Under the pieces are notes generated by a model. That model had not been told where the DNA came from. It saw nothing but the letters and a program-made list of their open reading frames with translations, and did not search any database. Positions 8,274-15,112 of a stretch of 64,000 bases of DNA are shown in pieces; within the stretch, counting starts at the first letter, position 1, and the number at the start of each line of letters is the position of its first letter. Both the position numbers and the translations under genes were made by a program. Source of the stretch: MH13 sp040219355 (lineage in GTDB: Bacteria; Pseudomonadota; Alphaproteobacteria; Rhizobiales; MH13); contig JAVJSN010000014.1 in the NCBI GenBank assembly GCA_040219355.1, positions 62,001 through 126,000 on the forward strand, read 5' to 3'.

Positions 8274-9878
8274 ATGCTCTATTTTGCTCCTTGGAAAACG
8301 GCACTGATTGTCGCTTTTGCGATACTCTCAGTGGCCTTTGCGCTGCCCAATGCGTTTGATGAGGAGACGGTTGAGAGCTGGCCTGATTTTTTGCCCCAGA
8401 AACAAATCGTGCTGGGGCTTGATCTGCAAGGCGGCGCCCACATGCTGCTGCAGGTTGAGAGGGAAAGCCTGGTCGGCGACAGGCTAGAAGTGCTTCGCGA
8501 TGACGTGCGCACTTCACTACGCGATGAACGCATCGGCTATACGGGCCTTAGCGTTCAAAATGATGCCGTTCAGCTTCGCATTCGCGATCTTGATAGATTG
8601 AATGATGCCAGCACGGTGCTTGAGGGACTGGCCGCGCCAGCCGATCCTTTGTCCTTTGGCGCCCAGGCCCGTGACGTCGATGTCGTTGTTTCTGATGATG
8701 GCCTTGCTCGCCTCACATTGACACAGGAAGGCATTGATGCACGTCTTGCGCAGGCTGTGCAGCAGTCCATTGAGGTGATCCGCCGCCGTATTGATCAGCT
8801 AGGTACCACCGAACCCACGATTCAGCGCGAAGGCCAAGACCGGGTTCTTGTTCAGGTTCCGGGTCTTGATGATCCGCAGCGTCTGAAAGACCTTCTGCAA
8901 CAAACTGCTGCGCTGTCGTTCCATCTCCTATGCGAGGATATGAGCGTTGATGAAGCACTGCGCACCCGCCCACCAGCTGGTTGCTACCTTGCCAACTCGG
9001 TTGATGAGCCTGTGCAACCTTACTTACTGCAAACCCGGGCGCTCATCACCGGTGATCAGCTTGCCGACGCCCAGCCAGGCTTCGATCAGCAAACCCAGGA
9101 AGCGATCGTTTCGTTCCGTTTCAACACCTCCGGAGCGTCTACCTTTGGTCAGGCAACAACGGCAAACGTTGGTCAGCCATTTGCCATCGTGCTTGATGAC
9201 GAGGTGATTTCAGCGCCAGTTATCCGCGAGCCTATTTTGGGTGGGTCGGGTCAAATTTCTGGCAACTTCACACCGGAACTCGCCAATGATTTGGCGATCT
9301 TGCTGCGCGCGGGCGCCTTGCCTGCTGACCTCACCATCGTTGAAGAGCGTACCGTTGGACCTGGTCTCGGCGCTGATTCCATCGCTGCTGGTGAGATCGC
9401 CGGATTGATTGGTGCGATCGGTGTTCTGATCTTCATGGGTTTGTCCTACGGACTGTTCGGCATGTTTGCCAACATCGCCCTGTTTGTGAACATCTCACTC
9501 ATTCTCGCTGCTCTCTCGGTGCTCGGCGCTACACTCACCTTGCCTGGCATTGCCGGGATCGTGCTGACCGTCGGTATGGCGGTCGATTCCAACGTGCTGA
9601 TTTTTGAGCGTATCCGTGAAGAGGTGCGACGCGGACGCAAAACCATTGCCGCAGTCGATGTTGGTTTCCGCGAAGCATTGCGCACCATTTTGGATGCCAA
9701 CATCACCACGCTGATTGCTGCTGTTATTCTCTTCCAACTTGGCTCAGGCCCGGTGCGCGGCTTTGCTGTAACGCTCGCCATCGGCATCGTTACCACCGTG
9801 TTCACCGCCTACACGCTGACCCGTCTGCTCGTCGCGCTTTGGGTGAAAACCCGCCGCCCGACCGCACTTCCCATTTAA
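8274..9878 (+). CDS. secD: Protein translocase subunit SecD
   Basis: SecD, with SecF, uses the proton-motive force to pull preproteins out of the SecYEG channel. The protein has an N-terminal membrane helix, the motif LGLDLQGGAHMLL at the start of the first periplasmic domain, and a second periplasmic domain. A five-helix RND-type membrane domain follows from about residue 365 and contains GMAVDSNVLIFERIREE. The length of 534 is normal. secF follows after 11 bases. Confidence 0.96.
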   Translation: MLYFAPWKTALIVAFAILSVAFALPNAFDEETVESWPDFLPQKQIVLGLDLQGGAHMLLQVERESLVGDRLEVLRDDVRTSLRDERIGYTGLSVQNDAVQLRIRDLDRLNDASTVLEGLAAPADPLSFGAQARDVDVVVSDDGLARLTLTQEGIDARLAQAVQQSIEVIRRRIDQLGTTEPTIQREGQDRVLVQVPGLDDPQRLKDLLQQTAALSFHLLCEDMSVDEALRTRPPAGCYLANSVDEPVQPYLLQTRALITGDQLADAQPGFDQQTQEAIVSFRFNTSGASTFGQATTANVGQPFAIVLDDEVISAPVIREPILGGSGQISGNFTPELANDLAILLRAGALPADLTIVEERTVGPGLGADSIAAGEIAGLIGAIGVLIFMGLSYGLFGMFANIALFVNISLILAALSVLGATLTLPGIAGIVLTVGMAVDSNVLIFERIREEVRRGRKTIAAVDVGFREALRTILDANITTLIAAVILFQLGSGPVRGFAVTLAIGIVTTVFTAYTLTRLLVALWVKTRRPTALPI

Positions 9879-9889
9879 AGGCCGCCTGC

Positions 9890-10864
9890 ATGTCGTTTGC
9901 CCTGATCAAATTCCTGCCTCAGGAACCCAAACTGCGATTTATGGCTTATCGCAATTGGGCGTTTCCGTTTTCGGTGGTCATGATGGTTGTTTCTCTTGGG
10001 CTATTTGGCGCCCTGGGACTGAACCTTGGCATCGATTTTCGCGGCGGTACGGTGATTGAAATCCGGACCACCGATGGTCCTGCCGATATTGGCGGCATCC
10101 GCACACAACTCAATCAGCTTCAGTTTGGCGATGTCGAGGTGCAGTCTTTCGGCAATGAAACCGATGTGCTGATCCGGATCCAGCAACAGCCAGGCGGTGA
10201 CCGTGCCCAGCAGGCTGTGGTAGAACGCGTACGCGGTGAGTTGGGCGACCAAGCCATTGAATACAGGCGATTTGAGGTGGTCGGGCCTCGTGTATCTGGG
10301 GAGCTTGCCGTCGCTGGTGTCATAGCCGTGGTCGCCGCGCTTGCTGCGATCCTTGTCTATATCTGGGTGCGGTTTGAGTGGCAGTTTGCCGTTGGGGCGA
10401 TCATCGCCACCGTGCACGATGTGATTTTGACACTTGGGCTCTTCGCGGTGACGGGGTTGGAATTCAACCTATCCTCCATTGCCGCAATCCTGACCATCGT
10501 GGGCTATTCGCTGAACGATACGGTGGTTGTCTACGACCGGGTGCGCGAGAATTTACGACGATACAAACGCATGCTGATCGATGATCTTTTGGATCTGTCG
10601 GTGAATTCCATGCTGTCGCGCACGATCATGACGTCGGTGACGACGCTCATCGCGCTTGGCTCGCTGTTCTTGTTTGGTGGCGAAATCATACGCTCCTTCA
10701 CGGCAGCGATGATTTGGGGCGTTTTGGTCGGTACATACTCGTCTATCTTCGTGGCCGGTCCCGTGCTCGTGTTCTTGAAACTGCGCCCCGCTAAGGCACC
10801 CAGCGCTGACGATGATGCATCATCGGGCGGTGATGACACCGACGGTGAAACGGCATCAGCGTAA
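9890..10864 (+). CDS. secF: Protein translocase subunit SecF
   Basis: Partner of SecD. The ATG at 9890 gives MSFALIKFLPQEPKLRFMAY; an earlier in-frame start would lie inside secD and is not needed. Features: a first membrane helix, GLNLGIDFRGGTVIEI (SecF signature), a short periplasmic domain, then five helices including GYSLNDTVVVYDRVREN. The tail is Asp/Ser-rich. Two small genes follow almost without gaps, so the transcript probably continues through 12108. Confidence 0.95.
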   Translation: MSFALIKFLPQEPKLRFMAYRNWAFPFSVVMMVVSLGLFGALGLNLGIDFRGGTVIEIRTTDGPADIGGIRTQLNQLQFGDVEVQSFGNETDVLIRIQQQPGGDRAQQAVVERVRGELGDQAIEYRRFEVVGPRVSGELAVAGVIAVVAALAAILVYIWVRFEWQFAVGAIIATVHDVILTLGLFAVTGLEFNLSSIAAILTIVGYSLNDTVVVYDRVRENLRRYKRMLIDDLLDLSVNSMLSRTIMTSVTTLIALGSLFLFGGEIIRSFTAAMIWGVLVGTYSSIFVAGPVLVFLKLRPAKAPSADDDASSGGDDTDGETASA

Positions 10865-10870
10865 GCGCCG

Positions 10871-11251
10871 ATGGCCTCAACCGATAAGTTTCTCCCTGCC
10901 CAGGCGCCCATCGATGCCGTTCTGAACAATGGATTTCGTTTTGGTGAGATGTCGCACCAAGGAGGCTTGATTGGCCTTCCTGGACGCACGCAGGCTTGGG
11001 CACCTCAAGGCACAGCCTTTGACCTAACGGTCGAGGACCTCGCCCCCGTTTTTGAGAAGGCGGACACAATCGATATTTTGGTCATTGGCACGGGCCGGGA
11101 CATCGCGATTTTGCCCCAGTCAACGCTCTACGCGTTGCGCGATGCCGGATTGGCAGCAGAGATCAGTGCCACCCGCGCGGCAGTGCGCACCTACAATGTG
11201 CTGCTTTCAGAAGACCGAAGGGTTGCAGCGGCGCTCATGGCCCTCACATAA
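10871..11251 (+). CDS. Mth938-like domain protein (NDUFAF3 homologue)
   Basis: A 126-residue single-domain protein of the Mth938/DUF498 family. The core is visible as NNGFRFGEMSHQGGLIGLP, IDILVIGTGRDIAILPQST and ATRAAVRTYNVLLSEDRRV. The human relative NDUFAF3 is a respiratory complex I assembly factor, and in alphaproteobacteria this gene commonly sits beside secDF. It lies 6 bases after secF and 5 bases before a squalene/phytoene-synthase-family gene. A part in complex I assembly or membrane insertion is likely but inferred. Confidence 0.9.
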   Translation: MASTDKFLPAQAPIDAVLNNGFRFGEMSHQGGLIGLPGRTQAWAPQGTAFDLTVEDLAPVFEKADTIDILVIGTGRDIAILPQSTLYALRDAGLAAEISATRAAVRTYNVLLSEDRRVAAALMALT

Positions 11252-11256
11252 ATGGC

Positions 11257-12108
11257 ATGACGTCAGACACGACAGCCCTCGTCACCGATCATTTGCGCAC
11301 CCATGATTTTGAGTGGTACGCGGCACTCCAGTTTGCGCCCGCTAGCAAGCGCCCAGCCTTGATGGCGCTTTTTGCGTATCTGGCAGAGATCGCGCGCGTC
11401 CGCTCCCTGGTTTCTGATCCAATGCCTGGGGAAATCCGCTTGCAATGGTGGCGTGACACGCTTTCTGGCACGGCCCATGGCGCTGTTGAGGCCAATCCTT
11501 TGGCCGCAGACTTGTTACAAGCGATGGAAACCCATGCGATGCCGGCCGCACCATTGCTTGCGGTGCTCGATGCGCGCACCTTCGATCTTTACGATGATGC
11601 CATGCCGTCAACCTCCGACTTTGAAGGCTATGCTGGTGAGGCCTGGTCCGGACCGATGTCTCTGGCAGCATCAGTTCTATCCAGTGAAAGCCCCGCACGC
11701 TTTGCCGATGTCGCTGGCCATGGTGGTGTGGCGCTGGGTGTCGCGCGAGCCCTCGTCACCTTCTCGCGATGGGCGGGCAGGGGGCAGTGCTTTCTGCCGG
11801 TCGACCTGATGCAGGCGCATGCGCTGGAGCGGGACATGTTTGCCCAGCGCCGCGTAACGCCACCGCTAACGGCGGCTTTGCGTGCTTTTGCCAGCTACGG
11901 GCTGAACCATTTGGATAAGGCGCGAACCGCAGCTTTCGACTGCCCAGGTAGTGCGAAGGCCGTATGGCTGCCCCTAGCGCTCACCCGTCAGACTTTACAC
12001 GACACAACATCATGGTCGCTCAATCCCTTTGTGCGACAGCTGACTCGCCCCAAATGGCAAAAACTTCTTAGGCTTTGGCGCGCTTCAAAGCGCACCCCTG
12101 TTTTTTAG
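11257..12108 (+). CDS. Squalene/phytoene synthase family protein (NDUFAF6-like)
   Basis: The 283-residue helical protein has the trans-isoprenyl-diphosphate synthase fold. Matching regions are DFEWYAALQFAPASKRPALM, EIRLQWWRDTLSG and the 'Y-D-D' region DARTFDLYDDAMPS. The first Asp-rich catalytic motif (DDxxD in true synthases) is absent: that position reads RVRSLVSDP. This resembles NDUFAF6, a catalytically dead family member that helps assemble complex I. Its neighbour is the NDUFAF3-like gene, which supports this view over terpene synthesis. Ends back to back with trmFO. Confidence 0.85.
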   Translation: MTSDTTALVTDHLRTHDFEWYAALQFAPASKRPALMALFAYLAEIARVRSLVSDPMPGEIRLQWWRDTLSGTAHGAVEANPLAADLLQAMETHAMPAAPLLAVLDARTFDLYDDAMPSTSDFEGYAGEAWSGPMSLAASVLSSESPARFADVAGHGGVALGVARALVTFSRWAGRGQCFLPVDLMQAHALERDMFAQRRVTPPLTAALRAFASYGLNHLDKARTAAFDCPGSAKAVWLPLALTRQTLHDTTSWSLNPFVRQLTRPKWQKLLRLWRASKRTPVF

Positions 12109-13551
12109 CTAAGCGGCAGCTTGCCGCAGAAGGCTGTTCAGTGATTGCACCCAGCCATCGCAATGCTCCAGTGCGCGCCGTGCCAACGCCTGCTTGCGCG
12201 CCAGTCCTTTCGCCTTGCCCTTGACCCTGTTGCCGTCAGCATCAACCAGCGGCCCGTCATGGGGCGGAAACAGACCAAAATTGATGTTCATCGGCTGGAA
12301 GGAACGCGGCTTGTTGCTCTGCTGGTCTGCATCGTCTGTCACGTGTCCACCGGTGATATGATTGACCAACGCACCAAGCGCTGTTGTGTCCGGCAAAGGT
12401 GGCAATGAGAGGCCAAGCCGTTCGGCGGCCGCAAGGCGCCCGGTGTAGAGTCCGATGCTTGCCGATTCCACATAACCTTCACAGCCAGTGATCTGGCCAG
12501 CGAAACGAAGGCGCGGCTGGGCCTTCAGGCGCATTTGCTCATCAAGCAGCACCGGCGAGTTAAGGTAGGTGTTGCGATGCATACCGCCCAGGCGCGCGAA
12601 CTTCGCCTCCTCGAGGCCTGGGATCATGCGTAGAATGTCCGACTGTGACCCATATTTGATCTTGGTTTGGAACCCGACAAGATTGAACAGCGTGCCCAGC
12701 GCATTGTCCTGCCGAAGCTGCACCACCGCGTACGGTTTTGTATCGGGATCGTAGGGGTTGGTGAGCCCGACCGGCTTCATCGGACCAAACCGCAGGGTTT
12801 CGCGCCCACGGGTGGCCATAACTTCAATGGGCAGGCAGCCATTGAAGTAGGGCGTATCCTTTTCCCAGTCCTTGAAGTCGTGGGCATCTGCCTCAACCAG
12901 CGCATCAATGAACCGGTTGTAGAGCGCCTCATCCATCGCACAGTTGATGTAGTCCTTGCCCGTGCCGCCTGGCCCTACCTTGTCGTAGCGCGACTGGAAC
13001 CAGGCTTTTTCCATGTTGATGGATTCGGTGTGCACTATGGGTGCAATGGCATCGAAAAAAGCCAGTGAGTCCTCGCCGGTGAGCGCCAAAATTGCTTCGG
13101 CCAGAGACGGCGCAGTAAGCGGCCCGGTGGCGATGATCACGCTGTCCCAGTCTTCTGGCGGCAGACCAGATATCTCACCGCGTTCCACGCTGATCATCGG
13201 GTGGTCAGCCAGCGCTTTTGAGACGCCATCCGAAAATCCGTCGCGATCCACGGCCAACGCGCCACCGGCCGGCACTTGATTGGCATCGCCTTGGCCCATG
13301 ATAAGCGAGCCGAGCTTGCGCATCTCCGCATGCAGCACACCAACGGCATTGGACGTGGCATCATCGGAACGGAATGAGTTGGAGCAGACAAGCTCAGCCA
13401 ACCCATCAGTCTTGTGAGCGTCTGTTCCAGGGTGACCAGAGCTGCCGCGCATCTCATGCAACACAACCGGAACGCCCATTTGCGCCGCCTGCCAGGCAGC
13501 TTCTGATCCGGCAAGCCCGCCGCCAACAACATGGATAGGTTTCATCGCCAT
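12109..13551 (-). CDS. trmFO: Methylenetetrahydrofolate--tRNA-(uracil-5-)-methyltransferase TrmFO
   Basis: TrmFO is a folate- and FAD-dependent enzyme that makes ribothymidine at position 54 of tRNA. The FAD site IHVVGGGLAGSEAAWQAA is at the N-terminus. The family block GLAELVCSNSFRSD, the CAMDEALYNRFIDALVEA region and the C-terminal GCEGYVESASIGLYTGRLAA are intact. Three in-frame starts are possible (GTG 13554, ATG 13551, ATG 13545); ATG 13551 is used. About 480 residues, slightly longer than Gram-positive forms. It ends immediately against the convergent NDUFAF6-like gene. Confidence 0.96.
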   Translation of the reverse strand: MAMKPIHVVGGGLAGSEAAWQAAQMGVPVVLHEMRGSSGHPGTDAHKTDGLAELVCSNSFRSDDATSNAVGVLHAEMRKLGSLIMGQGDANQVPAGGALAVDRDGFSDGVSKALADHPMISVERGEISGLPPEDWDSVIIATGPLTAPSLAEAILALTGEDSLAFFDAIAPIVHTESINMEKAWFQSRYDKVGPGGTGKDYINCAMDEALYNRFIDALVEADAHDFKDWEKDTPYFNGCLPIEVMATRGRETLRFGPMKPVGLTNPYDPDTKPYAVVQLRQDNALGTLFNLVGFQTKIKYGSQSDILRMIPGLEEAKFARLGGMHRNTYLNSPVLLDEQMRLKAQPRLRFAGQITGCEGYVESASIGLYTGRLAAAERLGLSLPPLPDTTALGALVNHITGGHVTDDADQQSNKPRSFQPMNINFGLFPPHDGPLVDADGNRVKGKAKGLARKQALARRALEHCDGWVQSLNSLLRQAAA

Positions 13552-13564
13552 CACCGCTCTCTGG

Positions 13565-13684
13565 TCACTCGAAGCGCTGTTTGTAGTGTCCTAGCTGCAA
13601 CGCGGCAAGCCAATCACGCGAGGGCGACAGGCGCGCATCTTGCCGCGCCGCACCGCTGTTGCTAGCCAAGCAAAGTCTTTTCAT
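13565..13684 (-). CDS. Possible 39-residue small protein upstream of trmFO
   Basis: Short open frame from ATG 13684 with an AAGGA ribosome site six bases before the start, ending 13 bases before trmFO. Its C-terminal half (DWLAALQLGHYKQRFE) resembles the first helices of a SAM (sterile alpha motif) domain but stops there. It could be a real leader-like small protein co-transcribed with trmFO, or a chance frame. There is no homologue that I recognise with confidence. Confidence 0.3.
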   Translation of the reverse strand: MKRLCLASNSGAARQDARLSPSRDWLAALQLGHYKQRFE

Positions 13685-13695
13685 AGGATATCCTT

Positions 13696-14319
13696 GTGTC
13701 CGCTCAACGTTCTGCCTTTCTTGCCACCTGCGCTGCGCTTGCTCTTGCAGGCTGTGTCTCATCGGGCACCAGCCCTTTGGGCTGGTATGCAACCCAGGAT
13801 GCGCGCACACCGAATGGTTTAAGTCTTGGCATATGCCATGCTTTTGGGTGTCAGCGGCAAACCACAGTTCAGCTCGGTGAGAGCGATGTGGCGGTGCTCG
13901 CCGGTATCATGGAAGCTGGGCGCGAAAGCCCGCAGGCTGAACGTACTGCCGTTCGCCGCGCTGTGATGTGGATGGAAGAGCGCGTTGGGCCTGTCGTTGG
14001 GTCGCACAATGATATTGGCGGCCTGGATATGCAGAATGCCGGCACGCCTGGGCAGATGGATTGCTTGGACGAAACAACCAATACAACCACAACGCTGATC
14101 GTGTTGGCGGAAAATGGCTTACTTACCCACCACACACCAGGCTATCCGGTCGCGCGTGGGTTTTTCCTTGATGGCCGCTATCCGCATGCCACGGCGGTTA
14201 TGACTGAAACCGCCTCCGGCGAGGATTGGGCGGTCGATCCTTGGCCTTATGCCAACGCAGAAGATGTGGACGTTATGCCACTATCTGACTGGTACAACAC
14301 CTGGCCCTACGCGAGCTAG
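13696..14319 (+). CDS. Lipoprotein with transglutaminase-like Cys-His-Asp pattern, unknown function
   Basis: A 207-residue predicted lipoprotein starting at GTG, with an AGGA ribosome site. The lipobox ALALAGC puts the lipid on Cys20. C47 and C52 could form a disulfide. The most ordered part is GQMDCLDETTNTTTTL, RYPHATAVM and WAVDPWPYANAED. This gives Cys123, His164 and Asp181 in the order and sequence style of the transglutaminase/papain-type fold (Cys at a helix start, His and Asp on strands). No named function is known to me. It lies between divergent trmFO and convergent rlmJ, so it is a single-gene unit. Confidence 0.75.
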   Translation: MSAQRSAFLATCAALALAGCVSSGTSPLGWYATQDARTPNGLSLGICHAFGCQRQTTVQLGESDVAVLAGIMEAGRESPQAERTAVRRAVMWMEERVGPVVGSHNDIGGLDMQNAGTPGQMDCLDETTNTTTTLIVLAENGLLTHHTPGYPVARGFFLDGRYPHATAVMTETASGEDWAVDPWPYANAEDVDVMPLSDWYNTWPYAS

Positions 14320-14320
14320 G

Positions 14321-15112
14321 CTAACTGTTGAGCAACGTCGTGACGTCAGATGCTTGATCACCAAGGGTGTAGGGCGGATTGATCACAAACATTCCGCTGC
14401 CGTGGAGACGGTGGCCTTCCGCAGCGGCTGCAAATTTGACCTCATGGCGCAGCGTATCGGCAAACCCCATTTCTTCGATCTCGTCCATCATCACCTCATG
14501 CTCGCCACTTGGCAGCATCGGATACCAGAGCATGATTACGCCAACCGGCCATAACCCGTGCAACCCTTTCAGGAAGCCCGGCAGCCCAGTGAAATCGTGC
14601 GCCAGCTCGTAGCTGGGATCGATCATCATCACACCACGTCGCGGCGTTGGAGGACAGCGTCGCGCGGCCCAGGGAAACCCATCTTCCTTGTAGACGTGTA
14701 CGCCTGATCGCGGCATCACGTCGGTTAAGGCCGCGTGCTCTTGCGGATGCAGTTCGGCCAGTTGCAGCCGATCGCCGGAACGCTCAATGTTGGAGGTCAG
14801 CATCCGTTCTGCGATCATCGGCGAGCCGGGATAAGCGCTCTGACCATGCTCAGCACGAATTGCTTCGACCACGCGTCGATAGGGGTGATCGGTTGGAAAA
14901 CGCTCAAGCAGCTCGGCAACACCTGATGTTGCCTCACCGGTTTTTCGGGCTTCCCTGGAACTCATATCGTAGAGGCCGCGCCCCGCATGGGTTTCCATAT
15001 AGCTCAGTGGCTTGGGCTTGTGCGTCATATACGCTAGCACGAGTGCCAGCAGCGCATGCTTGTGCACGTCAGCGCGGTTTCCCGCATGATAGGCGTGTTG
15101 ATAGGAGAGCAT
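14321..15112 (-). CDS. rlmJ: 23S rRNA (adenine(2030)-N6)-methyltransferase RlmJ
   Basis: RlmJ methylates N6 of A2030 in 23S rRNA. The start MLSYQHAYHAGNRADVHKHALL is nearly diagnostic for this family. METHAGRGLYD is the SAM-binding motif I, and MMIDPSYEL is the catalytic DPPY-type motif (here DPSY). The length of 263 is close to E. coli RlmJ (280). Its ATG overlaps the uvrA stop (TAATG), so it is probably translationally coupled to uvrA and might share its damage control. Confidence 0.93.
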   Translation of the reverse strand: MLSYQHAYHAGNRADVHKHALLALVLAYMTHKPKPLSYMETHAGRGLYDMSSREARKTGEATSGVAELLERFPTDHPYRRVVEAIRAEHGQSAYPGSPMIAERMLTSNIERSGDRLQLAELHPQEHAALTDVMPRSGVHVYKEDGFPWAARRCPPTPRRGVMMIDPSYELAHDFTGLPGFLKGLHGLWPVGVIMLWYPMLPSGEHEVMMDEIEEMGFADTLRHEVKFAAAAEGHRLHGSGMFVINPPYTLGDQASDVTTLLNS

